A stretch of 64,000 nt of DNA from Heterohyrax brucei (Eukaryota; Chordata; Mammalia; Hyracoidea; Procaviidae), in assembly GCA_028571685.1 (NCBI GenBank), contig CM053148.1, positions 88,372,001 to 88,436,000 on the forward strand, written 5' to 3'. Position numbers and translations under genes: made by a program. Numbering within the stretch: position 1 is the stretch's first letter; each line of letters begins with the position of its first letter. Below the pieces are notes generated by a model, which ran no database searches, had not been told where the DNA came from, and was given only the letters and a program-made list of their open reading frames with translations. Below are positions 44,725 through 54,946 of the stretch, in pieces.

Positions 44725-45362
44725 ATGTGATCCTCAGCATCATTTATATTACCAAGGCCACACTTTGCAAATACCAATCCTTTTTATTTCCATCTTTTAT
44801 GGTAACTATGAAGGCACCCCAGTTGTGCATTCAATCAATTCTGGACTGCAGAAGCTGGTAAAAACCTTTAATTTCTTCATCTTTAGCCTTAGTGGTTGGT
44901 GTATACGTTTCAATAATGATGTTATTGATTATTGTAGGCACTGGAAACCCTGGCTGCATGGTCGTTAAGTGCTACAGCTGTTAACCAAAAGTTGATGGTT
45001 CAAATACACCATGCTCTGCTTGGAAATTCTATGGGGTAAGTCTAATCTGTCTATAGGGTTGCTATGAGTCAGAATCAACTCAACGGCAATGGGGTTGGTT
45101 TTGGGTTTTGTAAGCATGTGAATGTTGTGTCATTGCTGACAGCTTTGTACTTCAGGACAGATCTTGAAATGTCCTTTTTTGATGATGACTGCAATGTCAT
45201 TCATCTTCAAGTTATTATTCCCAGCACAGTAGACAATATGATTGTCCAACTCCTAATGTTTGATATCAGTTCATTTCAGCTCATGAACACACAGGATACT
45301 GAGGTGTGTGTGTTCCATTTCATTTTTGATAATTTTCAATTTCCCTTTCCTTAAAAGGATAT
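44725..45362 (-). mobile_element. RTE-type LINE 5' part (endonuclease region), antisense, split by a SINE
   Basis: Before the SINE: GTTGTGCATTCAATCAATTC, CTGGACTGCAGAAGCTGG and TTAGTGGTTGGTGTATACG. After it: TTCAGGACAGATCTTGAAAT and TCCATTTCATTTTTGATAAT. These are the complement of the N-terminal endonuclease-coding part of the RTE ORF, a segment absent from the other copies here. It is not intact. Confidence 0.78.
44940..45112 (+). mobile_element. AfroSINE, short subtype, inside RTE
   Basis: GGAAACCCTGGCTGCATGG to CAGAATCAACTCAACGGCAA and a GTTGGTTTTGGGTTTTG tail. It separates the two RTE pieces cleanly. Confidence 0.9.
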
Positions 45363-46109
45363 GTTTAAAAAGCAGAAAGTCTGAACATAGTTGATATTAG
45401 CCCTTTCCACTGGAGGCCTTTTGCCCTCGGGCAAACTAGCAACTCCATACGATCTTGCATACGTTATGCAAGTTTCTTGCAGCTACTTTAAAATGATTTT
45501 ATACTCAAATGTATACGAATAACATATTTCTCCATTTTATCTATTTCTACATCTTACAAAACAAAATCTTCGAAATATTACACTCTGTGTTTGGTTTTTG
45601 TATGGTATTTTATGAAACAATCCCCAGGGTGCGTCCTCGGTTTGTCAGAGGACATATCACGATAAAAAACATGTGACATTAGCCCTCAAAGCTCTGAAAA
45701 TACTCTTCCGTTTTCTGAGACATTCTACATAATGCCCTACCCTCCAGACTCTAGGTATTGGCCACACTTTCTGGATTCTGAATGGGGTCCCCGGCCCTGT
45801 GCTACAACTCTGCCTAGAAAGGCTGACTTGGACAGCAGCTCTGCCCCCTCCGCTTTAGGTGCACCCTAAGCCCAACTGAGTGGCAGTTCCACCCTTACAA
45901 ACACAGAAAGCCCTGGCCCCAGCCTTTCAAACCCCTGAGGTGAGCGCCACAACCTTTGGCACCGAGGCAACTCAGCCCCTCAGGCTCTTTGTCCCTTCAG
46001 CTTCAGCTTCCTACCGTGGATTTCCGAATAAATTTTGGGGTTTTTTGCTTCCCTTAGTACTTCCTTTCTATTTGTTAAGATCTTTCCGGTCGTTTGTCGC
46101 CACTCAGTC
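45363..46109. other. LTR-like GC-rich block upstream of a minisatellite
   Basis: From about 45600 the base composition rises. AATAAA lies at 46027, followed by a T-rich stretch, and then CCGGTCGTTTGTCGCCACTC leads into the tandem array. The layout (AATAAA near a U5-like region) suggests a retroviral LTR, but I do not recognise the family and cannot fix TG...CA ends or a target duplication. Confidence 0.4.
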
Positions 46110-46490
46110 GCCTGAGACGCACCTCTCGAGTTATTGCAGGAAACACTGCGGGGCCTGAGAGGGGACTCTCGAGTTATCGCGTGAAATGCTGGAGCAGGTG
46201 GGGGGCGGAGCGCGGGGCCACGCTTCTCAAGTTATCGCGTGAAACACTGTGGTGCCTGAGAGGCTACTCTCGAGTTATCGCGTGAAACGCTTGTGGTGCC
46301 TGAGAGGCTACTCTCGAGTTATCGCGTGAAACGCTGTGGTGCCTGAGAGGCTACTCTCGAGTTATCGCGTGAAATGCGGGGGGGGGGGGGGGCTGAGAGG
46401 CACTTTTCGAGTTATCGCGTGAAATGCTGGGGCCCCAGAGAGGCACCTCTCGAGTTACCGGGTGAAACACCATGGTGCCTGGGAGCAGCC
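46110..46490. repeat. CpG-rich minisatellite, eight units of about 43 bp
   Basis: The core CTCTCGAGTTATCGCGTG recurs with its CTCGAG hexamer at 46125, 46168, 46226 (CTCAAG), 46269, 46313, 46356, 46406 (TTCGAG) and 46449. Spacing is 43, 58, 43, 44, 43, 50 and 43. The 58 step carries an extra GC-rich insert and the 50 step a G run of about 15 at 46378-46392. Six of eight units keep CTCGAG and six keep ATCGCGTGAAA, so CpGs are well retained. Confidence 0.93.
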
Positions 46491-46495
46491 TCTCC

Positions 46496-46502
46496 TATAA
46501 AG
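46496..46502 (+). promoter_or_regulatory. TATA-like motif after the minisatellite
   Basis: CCTATAAAGGGC follows the array directly. Tandem U3 repeats upstream of a TATA box is a common retroviral LTR layout, so this may be an LTR promoter. There is no direct evidence of transcription, and TATAAA also occurs by chance. Confidence 0.3.
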
Positions 46503-46703
46503 GGCTAGTTCCTTCACAAAAAAATAGTAAGTCCTTAGCAAATACAGCCTAAATAAAAAGAGAAGCGAAATTAGGCTAATGAAAATAATCATTTTAGGAT
46601 ACTTAAAGCCAGAAGGCAGGTTGGAATAAATGAAACATTTCTTTTCAGTCATTACTGAACAGATACGGTCCCTTACGTATTCCAGAGCCCAAACTAAAGA
46701 ATA

Positions 46704-46845
46704 CATTGTTGTCACTTCTGACTCGTATAGACCCTACAGGACCCAGTAGAACTGTTCCATTGGGTCTCCAAGGAGCACCTGGCAGCTTTGGTGTGCCAAC
46801 CTTTGGTTAGCAGCCGAGCTTTTAACCACTGCGCCACCAAGGGTC
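46704..46845 (-). mobile_element. AfroSINE, antisense, well preserved
   Basis: From ACATTGTTGTCACTTCTG to CTTTTAACCACTGCGCCACC. The head keeps CCGAGC and CGCC CpGs, suggesting a younger copy. Confidence 0.87.
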
Positions 46846-46898
46846 TAGAGAATTCCAGAGCAGAGAGCCAAGAATGCAGACAGAATGGACGGTATACC

Positions 46899-46925
46899 AA
46901 AAAAAAAAAAAAAAAAAAAAAAAAC
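46899..46925. repeat. Poly(A) tract
   Basis: About 26 consecutive A residues followed by ACAAAAACTAAAAACC. Confidence 0.9.
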
Positions 46926-46935
46926 AAAAACTAAA

Positions 46936-47580
46936 AACCAAAACTGTAATTAAGTGAAACTTTACAATCTGTCATGGGTTGAATTGGGTACGCATCCCAG
47001 AAATATTTGTAGTAATTTGGCTGGGCCACGATTCACTATATGCTGTGGTTGCCCTGCATTTTGTGATTTTCTGATGGTGTGTAAATCCTAATCTCTGCCT
47101 GCAGCTAATAGATAGAATGATTATGTTAAAACAGGATTAGGGTGGAACTGTGACACCCTTGCTAAGGGAGTTTCCTCGGAGGGCAGCTCGTACCACCCTT
47201 TATCCTTTCATCTTACAGAGATAAAAAGAGAGAAAAGCAAGCAGAGAACGGGGGAACTCACACCATCAGGAAAGCAGCGGGAGAAGAGTGCATCCTTCAG
47301 ACTTGTGCAACACAAGGATCGACAAAGGTAAGACCTTCAGACCTTCCCTTGGAGCGAACACCCTGAATTCAGAGTTGTAGCTTAACGGATTGCGTTAAGA
47401 ACACCCTTTTCTTGTTCACGCCATCCACTCGTGGTATCTCTGTCAGAGCAACATCAGACGGCAAACTCACAGTGTAAGTCGGTTTGCCACGTGGCCGCCT
47501 GAGCACCCACCTCTCTGCAGCTTGCTCTGTTCTCACCCGGTGACCACACACTCTTCCTTTCCGATCTTACAATATCCACT
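46936..47580 (-). mobile_element. L1 3' end, antisense, interrupted by an LTR
   Basis: AATTAAGTGAAACTTTACAA (about 46948-46968) and, beyond the LTR, GGTTTGCCACGTGGC, CCGGTGACCACACACTCTTC (47537) match the antisense L1 3' UTR order seen at 12125-12225. The LTR at 46970-47462 lies inside it. Confidence 0.75.
46970..47462 (+). mobile_element. Solo LTR, MLT1-like, in an L1 tail
   Basis: TGTCATGGGTTGAATTGGGT at 46970 opens the same LTR family as at 3380. It runs through CTAAGGGAGTTTCCTCGGAG (47162) to TCGTGGTATCTCTGTCAGAG (47431). The last bases are eroded, so the 3' end and target duplication are not certain. Confidence 0.82.
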
Positions 47581-47866
47581 CAAGAAAAGTTAAGTCAATG
47601 GTAAGGACTTAGAAAGGCGGTTGAAGCTGTGCAGACAAGGCTGTGTTCTTCTGGGTAAGTGGAGAACTTCTGTGGAAGTAGAGATGATGGATTTAGAATG
47701 TATTGCATCGGCTTGTCTAGTCCTGTGAATCTGTTGGGAAAATCAGCTAATCTAAAATGTTAGTTCATGTTGAGAGTGGGCGTTCAGTGTAAATCAAGAT
47801 TCACTGTGACTGTTGCGACTTCTAGGAAGGAAGTAGGTAAGGTAGGGACATGTGGCCCGTTGTGCT

Positions 47867-48035
47867 GGAATCCGTGGTGCTGGAGTGGTTAAGAGCTACG
47901 CCTGCTGATGGAGAAGTCAGCAGTCTGAATCCGTCGGGTGCCTCCTGGCAGCCCTGTGGGGCCGTTCTGCTCCGTCTATGGGATTACGGTGAGTTGGCAC
48001 CGACTCAACATCAAAGAATGTTTTTTTTTTTGGTA
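47867..48035 (+). mobile_element. AfroSINE, short subtype with T tail
   Basis: GGAATCCGTGGTGCTGGAG to GAGTTGGCACCGACTCAACA and a 12-base T run. Confidence 0.87.
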
Positions 48036-48047
48036 TGTTGTGCAACA

Positions 48048-48205
48048 CTCCATTTGATGTTCAGTGTTCCAAAATTTTAAATGCATTTATTCATTAGCAA
48101 CAAATTAACAATAGCTCAAAAATTTAAAATGCCTTTGTTCATTATTAATAAATTATTCATTTTAAATGCAGTTATTCATTATTAATAAATTAACAATAAA
48201 TTCTT
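48048..48205. repeat. AT-rich imperfect tandem repeat, three units
   Basis: Variants of TTTAAATGCATTTATTCATTA and AATAAATTAACAATA recur at about 48075, 48122 and 48160; unit lengths differ. Confidence 0.65.
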
Positions 48206-49311
48206 ATCTTCAGTGTTTTTTTTCCTCTTGTTCATCAGAATACGTACAAATAATATAATAAATTTCAGTAAAGGCATTTATTTCTATTTCATAAATCTCT
48301 CTTGGCTAAAATTTATGTGTTATTCTTACCACAGAAATATTACAGCTTTGTCAGCAATGTATACACATAACTGTTTTTTATGAAACTATGTTTTAAATAA
48401 ATGCAACTTTACTGTAGGTAGATTCGATGGTAACGTTTTGAAGGCTTTCACAGTTTTCTAATGGACTTTGTGAAAGCAGTCATACAAAAAAATCTATGCT
48501 GACATTGACAGGTATAGTGATTTTTATTAATGAGAACACAGGATTGTATAAACAGGAGACATGTTATCAGAAGAATTGATTTATATGTGTGAGTTTTGTG
48601 TAGGTTGATGGATAAAGTAAAAACAAAATTAATGTCTGCTGATTTTTTGAATATTTTGTCAAGCACTAAGTAAGCATATTGTAAGAATATTAGTTCTTTT
48701 CTAGATATCATGTATTTAATTATAAATTATATTATAAACTGAGACTTGTATGACAGTAGACTTACACATAAATCGGGTCATACTTGGGTGAATTTTTTGA
48801 GTCTTTGGCAAGTGCTCGCTTTCTGTAGTAAACATGCTGACTGATTTTAGTGGTCTTTTGAGTATAGATTCCCATCTCATTTTATTGCTGTGATAAAACA
48901 TCAGCAAAAGTGTATGCATTGTTTAATGGCCTCTAGAGAAGACTGAATTTAAATCAGAAAATACAGCCATGATGATGAACAACGTATGGTTTGGTATTTG
49001 GGGTGTAATTGCTTATATTTGCTGAAAAGACATTTTGTATTAGAAATGCTAATGTTTGTGCATAGGCTATTGTATCTCCAGGTAAATATTTAGGATGACA
49101 TACACAAGTCTACTGAATGAACTATTATATTACCTACTGCCACCAATGGATGTTATCTTTACAGCTAATTTGATATGCTGCAGGGTAGTTTATTCTGTAT
49201 TTTATAGCAGTCACTTAGAGAGTAATACTAGCGCAAATAAAATATACATCCTCAGCTTCTTGCTTTAGACAATGAAGGTGAAAAGTTATGCATAAACAAG
49301 TCCTGATCCAG
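48206..49311. other. Unclassified DNA
   Basis: About 1.1 kb with no recognised repeat. Two minus-strand frames (48448-48711 and 48716-48919) show no domain. Confidence 0.5.
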
Positions 49312-49445
49312 TTACCTTCTCATTGATTCTGACTCATGTTGACTCCATGTGTGTCTGAGTAGAGCTGTGTTCCCTAGGATTTTCACAGACTGGAATTTCA
49401 GAAGCATGCCACCAGTACTTTCTTTCAAAGCTTCCTTAAACCAAA
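49312..49445 (-). mobile_element. AfroSINE, long variant, antisense, head missing
   Basis: CTTCTCATTGATTCTGACTC then GAGCTGTGTTCCCTAGGATT and TTCAGAAGCATGCCACCAG, as in the copy at 35752. Confidence 0.7.
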
Positions 49446-49482
49446 GAGTACTGACAAACCACAAATACAAAACAAAACAGAT

Positions 49483-49632
49483 CTGCCAGCGTTGAGTTGA
49501 TTTTGACTTATAGCAACCCTATAGGAGAGAGTAGAACTGTCCCATAGAGTTTCCAAGGAGAGCCTGGTGGATTTGAACTGCCAACTTCTTGGTTAGCAGC
49601 CGTAGCTGGTAACTACTTTGCCACCATGGTTA
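49483..49632 (-). mobile_element. AfroSINE, short subtype, antisense
   Basis: ATCTGCCAGCGTTGAGTTGA to CTACTTTGCCACCATGG. Confidence 0.87.
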
Positions 49633-49664
49633 AAGTGTAGTTGTCTAAATGCTTTGTTGAGAAC

Positions 49665-50075
49665 TTTATCAGCTAGCTCTTGCTATGCACCAGTTCACTC
49701 CAAGTTTAGTAGCTTAAAACAGAAACCATTTATTTTATTCGTGGTTATACCAGCTGTTAATTAAAGTTGAACACCTGTAGTTGTTTTTCTTGGCATCTCA
49801 GCAGACTTCCTGCATATGGCTGACACCAGTTTGCAGTTAGACTAGTGGCTCTGCACTGGGTTGCCTGGGATACTAGTTTGTACTCTAGCCAGATCTGGAG
49901 ATGTGTCTACCTGTTGAGGCAATGTGCCAAGAATGATTGAAAAAATGCTTCATTCTGTTGGCTAAATCCAGTCACAAGGTCCACTTATGTTAAAGGAATG
50001 GAGAAAATATTCAGTCCTAATGGCATGAGAGTATTCACCTTGCAAGTGGTGAGGCCAGATGAAGGAATGAAAAAC
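49665..50075. mobile_element. Ancient mammalian interspersed repeat, probably LTR-type
   Basis: TTTAGTAGCTTAAAACAGAA (49711), CATTTATTTTATTCG and ATCCAGTCACAAGGTCCACT (49967) resemble a common mammalian repeat with a 'TTAGTGGCTTAAAACAACA' start. I cannot name the family with certainty or assign strand. Confidence 0.5.
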
Positions 50076-51597
50076 TGAAACTGATTTACATTATATTTTC
50101 TCTATTAAGAGTTTACTTTGTCACTGTGTTTACAGAAATTTAAAATGAAGTCTTATAAAAATATGAGGTGGCCAACATATTTCACTTTTTTGGGTCCTCT
50201 GCTTTGAAACATACCCACTTCAAACTGAATTAAACATTACTGTGTTCTCTTTCACAACTGTGTAGGCTTGGTGATTATGTCTTTGTGTCTGTATAAGTGG
50301 ATACTTCATATCCAGATAATTTCACCATTACAATTATCAGAAAAGTAATGCATAGAGACACAGCTACTTACTCCCTTAAATCTGGGACCTAATATATATA
50401 TGCCAAGATATATCTTCGTCTTATAGTATTGTTTGACACTACATTCCCAAGTCAACATCCCATTAGCCAATGTTTTGAAGAACTAAGTTATCATTCATTG
50501 TTTTATGAGAAAATGTGATTTAGTTCATTTAATTTTTAAATTTAAATACTTCAAATGATACAAAAGTTATTTATTAAAATTAATACTAAATTTATTTTTC
50601 ATAATAAATAAGACTAGTTTTTTCTATTCAAAGTCCAGAGGGGGTTTCGCAGGCAGCATGAATTAATTACAATTCAGCCCACGTCCAGAAAAATAAGTTC
50701 TATTATTAAATTGATTTTCATGGCCGTTAAAAAATGGAATTGCTTCTGAATTCCCTGTCAGTGTGTAAAATCACAATGAAAGATTAAAAAAAAATAATTT
50801 GATATAGTTTATTTCAACTTGCCTGAATAAGCCAGTTGCTACATACACATGGCCTACGTTCACTCAAATCTTGTTTTCAGAGACATTTTGCATTGTACAG
50901 AGATACAGTGAATAGGACGAACAATGTTAAATGTAATTTGATTACAATTAAATTAAATAATTAGTACTGTGCCTTCCAAATGTGCACTTTGCATACATAA
51001 ACTCAAGCAAAATATATGAAACTTCTAGATTAAAAAAATCTAATCAAAGTAATGAAAGAACACTAATTCTTAGATTTTAGTTGGGTTATAAAAGTAATCA
51101 TTCCACTCAGTAAAGCTGTTATCCCTGTTACAAGCATACATTAATATCCCATGCGTGGTTAATTATGTCCAATCTCTTTTAGCACTATAATTTTGGAAAT
51201 GAAATGTAAATTGAGAAAAATGCATTAGGCATGTAAGATTACATAGTTTGCATTTTCTGTTTTACTTAATCACCAACAACATGCATCTAATGAAATTTAT
51301 TTGCACTACATTGCTAATAAACGTCATAAATAATTCCTAACTGCTGAACCAAGATGTGCACTTACAATACTAAATTAAGAAAGGCTTTAAAATAAAACAC
51401 TGGGAAATCATGATACTATACCAAGTGAAGAGGCTAATGACTTTACTGTTTTGCGGTTAATTGTAAACTGCATCCTAATCCTCAGAACGCCATTGATACA
51501 CAGTTAATCTGGTTTATCTCCTTTGTACAAGGCACTGTGTTGCCCAATGGATAATCCAGTAATCATACTGTTATCAAAAATATGTGTATATCAACCT
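50076..51597. other. Repeat-poor AT-rich stretch; candidate conserved noncoding DNA
   Basis: About 1.5 kb, the clearest long repeat-free island of the window. It holds many TAATTA/ATTAAT motifs (for example near 50660, 50945, 51157), CCAAT at 51545 and ATTTGCAT-like words. No frame, splice pair or RNA gene was recognised. Whether it is conserved cannot be judged from one sequence. Confidence 0.4.
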
Positions 51598-51812
51598 TGT
51601 TGCAGTGTGCCATCAAATTGATTCCGACTCAGGGAGATCCTATAGGACACAGTAGAACTGCTCAGAAAGGTTTCCTAGTTTGTAAAGTTTGTCGGAGCAG
51701 ATTGCCAGGTCCTTTATCTGGAAGAGCAGGCAGTGGGCAGACAGTGGGTTGGAACCATAGACTTTTTTGTCAGCAGCCAAATGTTTAACCATTGCATCAC
51801 CAAGCTTTCTTG
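51598..51812 (-). mobile_element. AfroSINE, long subtype, antisense, near full length
   Basis: TTGCAGTGTGCCATCAAATTG, AGATTGCCAGGTCCTTTATC and the head with TGTTTAACCATTGCATCACC. Confidence 0.8.
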
Positions 51813-51883
51813 GGCAGAGTTAACAAACCTCTGCAGATCAGTGTACTTGAAACATCTTTGGTCATTTAATTCTGAAGGTATAG

Positions 51884-52455
51884 GAGGTCTGACAAGTGGG
51901 CCAACTTAATTATTCTAAGTGCTACGTATCTCATTGCTGAAAATGGTCACCTTTAAAGTCCTCCCCTTGGAAAGCTTTACACTTTCAAGTAAACCCCTTG
52001 AGAAATTATGCACCAACACCAGAGCCTAGGCTACCCTTCAAAGCCATTTTGAAATTCTTTCTAGAATGGTCATTGCCCATGGTGGCAAGTTTGCGACCTT
52101 AATGGTATAGTTGTCTGTGAGGAAGTTTTTAGCCAGTAGACGAATAACTGTACCATAATACCAGTCCTGCTAACCTCATCTGACCCCCAATGGCTCTTTT
52201 CTATTCTCAAAGATAAAGGAAACATTGAAAGAAAGACATTTAGGTGACATTCAGGACATCAAGGTAGTACGACAACAGCTCTGACGGCCATTGCAGAAAA
52301 AGAGTCCCAAAATTACTTTGAAGGGTAGACTAAGCACTGCCATCAGTCATAACTTCCCAAGGGGAATACTTGGGAGGTGATCACAGTGATATTCAGTAAT
52401 GAGGTATCTAGCACTTTTTCTGGGATGAGTTTGAGAACTTAATTATCAGTCCTGG
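51884..52455 (+). mobile_element. Mariner-derived foldback element, opposite orientation
   Basis: Inverted ends GGAGGTCTGACAAG (left) and CAGTCCTGG (right) bound arms near 200 bp: CTCATTGCTGAAAATGGTCA on the left against TGATATTCAGTAATGAGGTA on the right. A small local duplication (CTTGGAAAGCTTTACAC and CTTGAGAAATTATGCACC) lengthens the left arm. The central transposase remnant reads on the plus strand, opposite to the other three copies. Confidence 0.84.
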
Positions 52456-52544
52456 ACAGGTGAAGTAAGAACATTCTCACCTACTAGAGACTAGCAATGC
52501 TCCCCTAGAGTTCTCTTTGTCATTTCCGTTACTTAGCTGTGTGG

Positions 52545-52617
52545 GGAATTGCACCCATGTTTCTATTTACTTTTCTCAAAGGTGGTATTTTTGTTTCAGA
52601 AGCACTAGATAACTAAG
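52545..52617 (+). mobile_element. MLT1-like LTR 3' end fragment
   Basis: GGTGGTATTTTTGTTTCAGA and GCACTAGATAACTAAGACAT match the end of the LTRs at 1719 and 3380. The last words are repeated (AACTAAGACATAACTAAGACA). The rest of the LTR is missing. Confidence 0.68.
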
Positions 52618-53884
52618 ACATAACTAAGACATGTTATATGATTTTGTGTTCTTTTATTTTCAACCAACTTACTGTGTTTGAGTTGAGTTTCCTATAAAAG
52701 TATAGTTAGAATACTTTTTAATTAGGTTTTGTTTTTCCCTTTAGTAAACTGTTTCAGTTTTGCTGTTTGTTTTAAGGGACTTGTTTAAACAACTCTGCTT
52801 AAAGTATTCATTGTTGTGTTGGGGCTAAGTCTTTCGTTACTTGCTTGCAGCTCAGTTACTCCTTTCTTGGTTTCCTATTTGTGGCTTCTTGTGAGATAAT
52901 TTCTTTAAGTATGCCATTTTAGTAAGTATATTTTATATAGATATCCTGGATAAGATATCCATTACATTAGAAGGTACTGATACTATTAAAAGTGTTTAAT
53001 TTAGGGGAATGAAAGAAAAAAATTACTTGTGAAGATTTAGCAGGCAGCTCCTGATCCATGTTTGTGGGATATGCTTCCAATGACAGTTTAATTTTTGGAG
53101 CCTTTGAAGTATTGCTTTGGCCACTTGGTTTATGTGTTACCACTGAGACTTCTAGTGACTCAATCTGGTGTCACATAAGGGGGCAGAAGAACTATTCTCA
53201 GACTAGTTTCACATGGGGGAGAGAAATCCCATTCCTATGGAGATGAAAAATCTTCTCTGAGTGGTGCTGATTATGCTAGTATCTGCTACCAGTCTGTGAT
53301 GGATATGAAATGTTCCTAGGATAGGTGCTTACTATGTGAAAATCCCTGTTACACTTGTCCCTCCCACCTCTGCCAGCCGTTGATATCTATGAAATGAAGG
53401 AAATATTTTAAAAACAAGCAAGAGTGATTTTCCCCTGGCAGCTTACTGTTAGAGGGGTTTGTGACTCGCTCCCCTTTGTTGTGCTCGCCTGTCCTCAGAG
53501 GATTCCATTGGATCTGGTTGAACAAAGAGCCTACCCACGCTGTCATTGTTGCTGTATTCAAGTTGGAAAGTTCTGGGTGTGGGTCACTTTTCTTCTGTTG
53601 GATAAGAGAACATAAAATGTCTCCTGCTGTGTCTTATACTCTAGTCCGGGAGTCAAAAACCAGTTCTCTCTTATCATCTGTCAGATGTTTTTGTTTTTCT
53701 AGCAGATTGCTTTGAGGATTGATTGGTATACTTCATAAGGAGGAACAGAAAGAAATGAATCTACAGAATCTTGTCTGAGATTTTTTCTGTATCATTTTCA
53801 TCTTTTTGACAGCTTTCTTTAGCCATACTTAAAAATTACATTTGCTAGCAAGAACCTCTCTTGATTTTCCTTCATCTCAGAATG

Positions 53885-53986
53885 TCTTTATTTCCCTTTA
53901 AATCCTGAAGGATATTTTCATTAGATAAAGAATTCATAGCTGACAGGACTTTTCTTACGGCCATTTAATATATCCTACTTTATTCT
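53885..53986 (+). repeat. Left arm of a 100-bp inverted duplication
   Basis: The reverse complement of this segment matches 54469-54568 with about five differences in 100 positions (my count by eye). Shared words include CCTGAAGGATATTTTC and GAATTCATAGCTGACAGGAC. The spacer is 482 bp. Similarity stops sharply at both ends. Confidence 0.9.
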
Positions 53987-54104
53987 CACTTCCATGATTT
54001 AAAATGAGAAGTATTCTTTCATTTGAATTGGTGTTTCCCATTAAGTAATGTGTGATTTATCTCTAGCCCTTTCAAGGTTTCTCACTTGTCTTTAGTTTTC
54101 AGGA

Positions 54105-54263
54105 AAACCCTTGGTGGCTTAGTGTTAAGAGCTGCAGCTCTGACCAAAAAAAAATGACAATTGAAACCCAACAGTGCTCCTTGAAAACACTGTGGGGCAG
54201 CTCTACTCTGTCCTATTGTATTGCTGTGAGTTGGACTTGGCCTAGTGGCAACAGAGTTTTTTG
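54105..54263 (+). mobile_element. AfroSINE, short subtype, in the spacer of the inverted duplication
   Basis: AAACCCTTGGTGGCTTAG to GAGTTGGACTTGGCCTAGTG and a TTTTTTGTTG tail; the middle has a run of nine A residues. Confidence 0.85.
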
Positions 54264-54468
54264 TTGTTAGTTTTCAGAATTTTAATTAGGATACATTTTG
54301 ATGTGGATTTGTTTGAATAACCTATTTGAAAATATGCTTAATCTCTTAAACCTGTACAAGTATGTCTTTTAACAAATGTGGAAAATTTTTAGTTAGTTGA
54401 ATACATTTTTGAACCTCAGTTACTCCTGTTCTTCTGTGGTATGACTACAATTTTATTATTTTTATTTC

Positions 54469-54568
54469 AGAATAAAGTAGGATGTATTACATTGCCATAA
54501 GAAAAGTCCTGTCAGCTATGAATTCTTTATCTAAAGAAAATATCCTTCAGGATTTAAAGGGAAATAAA
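54469..54568 (-). repeat. Right arm of a 100-bp inverted duplication
   Basis: Opens AGAATAAAGTAGGATG and holds CTGTCAGCTATGAATTC and GAAAATATCCTTCAGGATTT, the complement of the left arm. Its flanks share nothing obvious with those of the left arm. Confidence 0.9.
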
Positions 54569-54768
54569 TCATATGATTTAGTTTGTTTTTCTCTCTCTAT
54601 TGTTTAGCTGTGGTAAATTCTGTGGATCACATGCATCGCACTGATTCTCTTCTCTGTCATCTCCACTCTACTACTGAGACTTCTCAGTAAGTTTCTGTTG
54701 GTATTTTTGCTATTGTAGTTTTTTTTTTTTTGAATTCTATAACTTCCAGTAAATATTTTTATATCATT

Positions 54769-54946
54769 TAGTTTGTTACACATGGTGACCCTAAAGACAG
54801 AGTAAAACTGCCCCATTACAGTTTCCAAGAGCCCTTGGCAGATTTGATTTGCTGAGCTTTAGGATAGCAGCCATAGCACTTAATCACTATGCCACCAGGG
54901 TCACTACGAGTCAGAATTAACTTGATGGCAGCGAGTTTGATTCGAG
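54769..54946. mobile_element. Chimeric AfroSINE: antisense body and head, then sense 3' end
   Basis: 54769-54901 is an antisense SINE from CACATGGTGACCCTAAAG to TATGCCACCAGGGTCACT. At once a plus-strand SINE 3' end follows (CTACGAGTCAGAATTAACTT; GATGGCAGCGAGTTTGATT), so its head meets a sense tail. Confidence 0.75.

Noticed and set aside
45880-46285. Overlapping plus-strand frames of 92 and 63 codons across the GC-rich block
   Set aside because: They run into the minisatellite and change frame with its unit length, as expected of chance frames in GC-rich DNA.
46110-46490. CRISPR or satellite centromere array
   Set aside because: Units are contiguous without unique spacers, only eight copies occur, and the context is a local GC-rich block.
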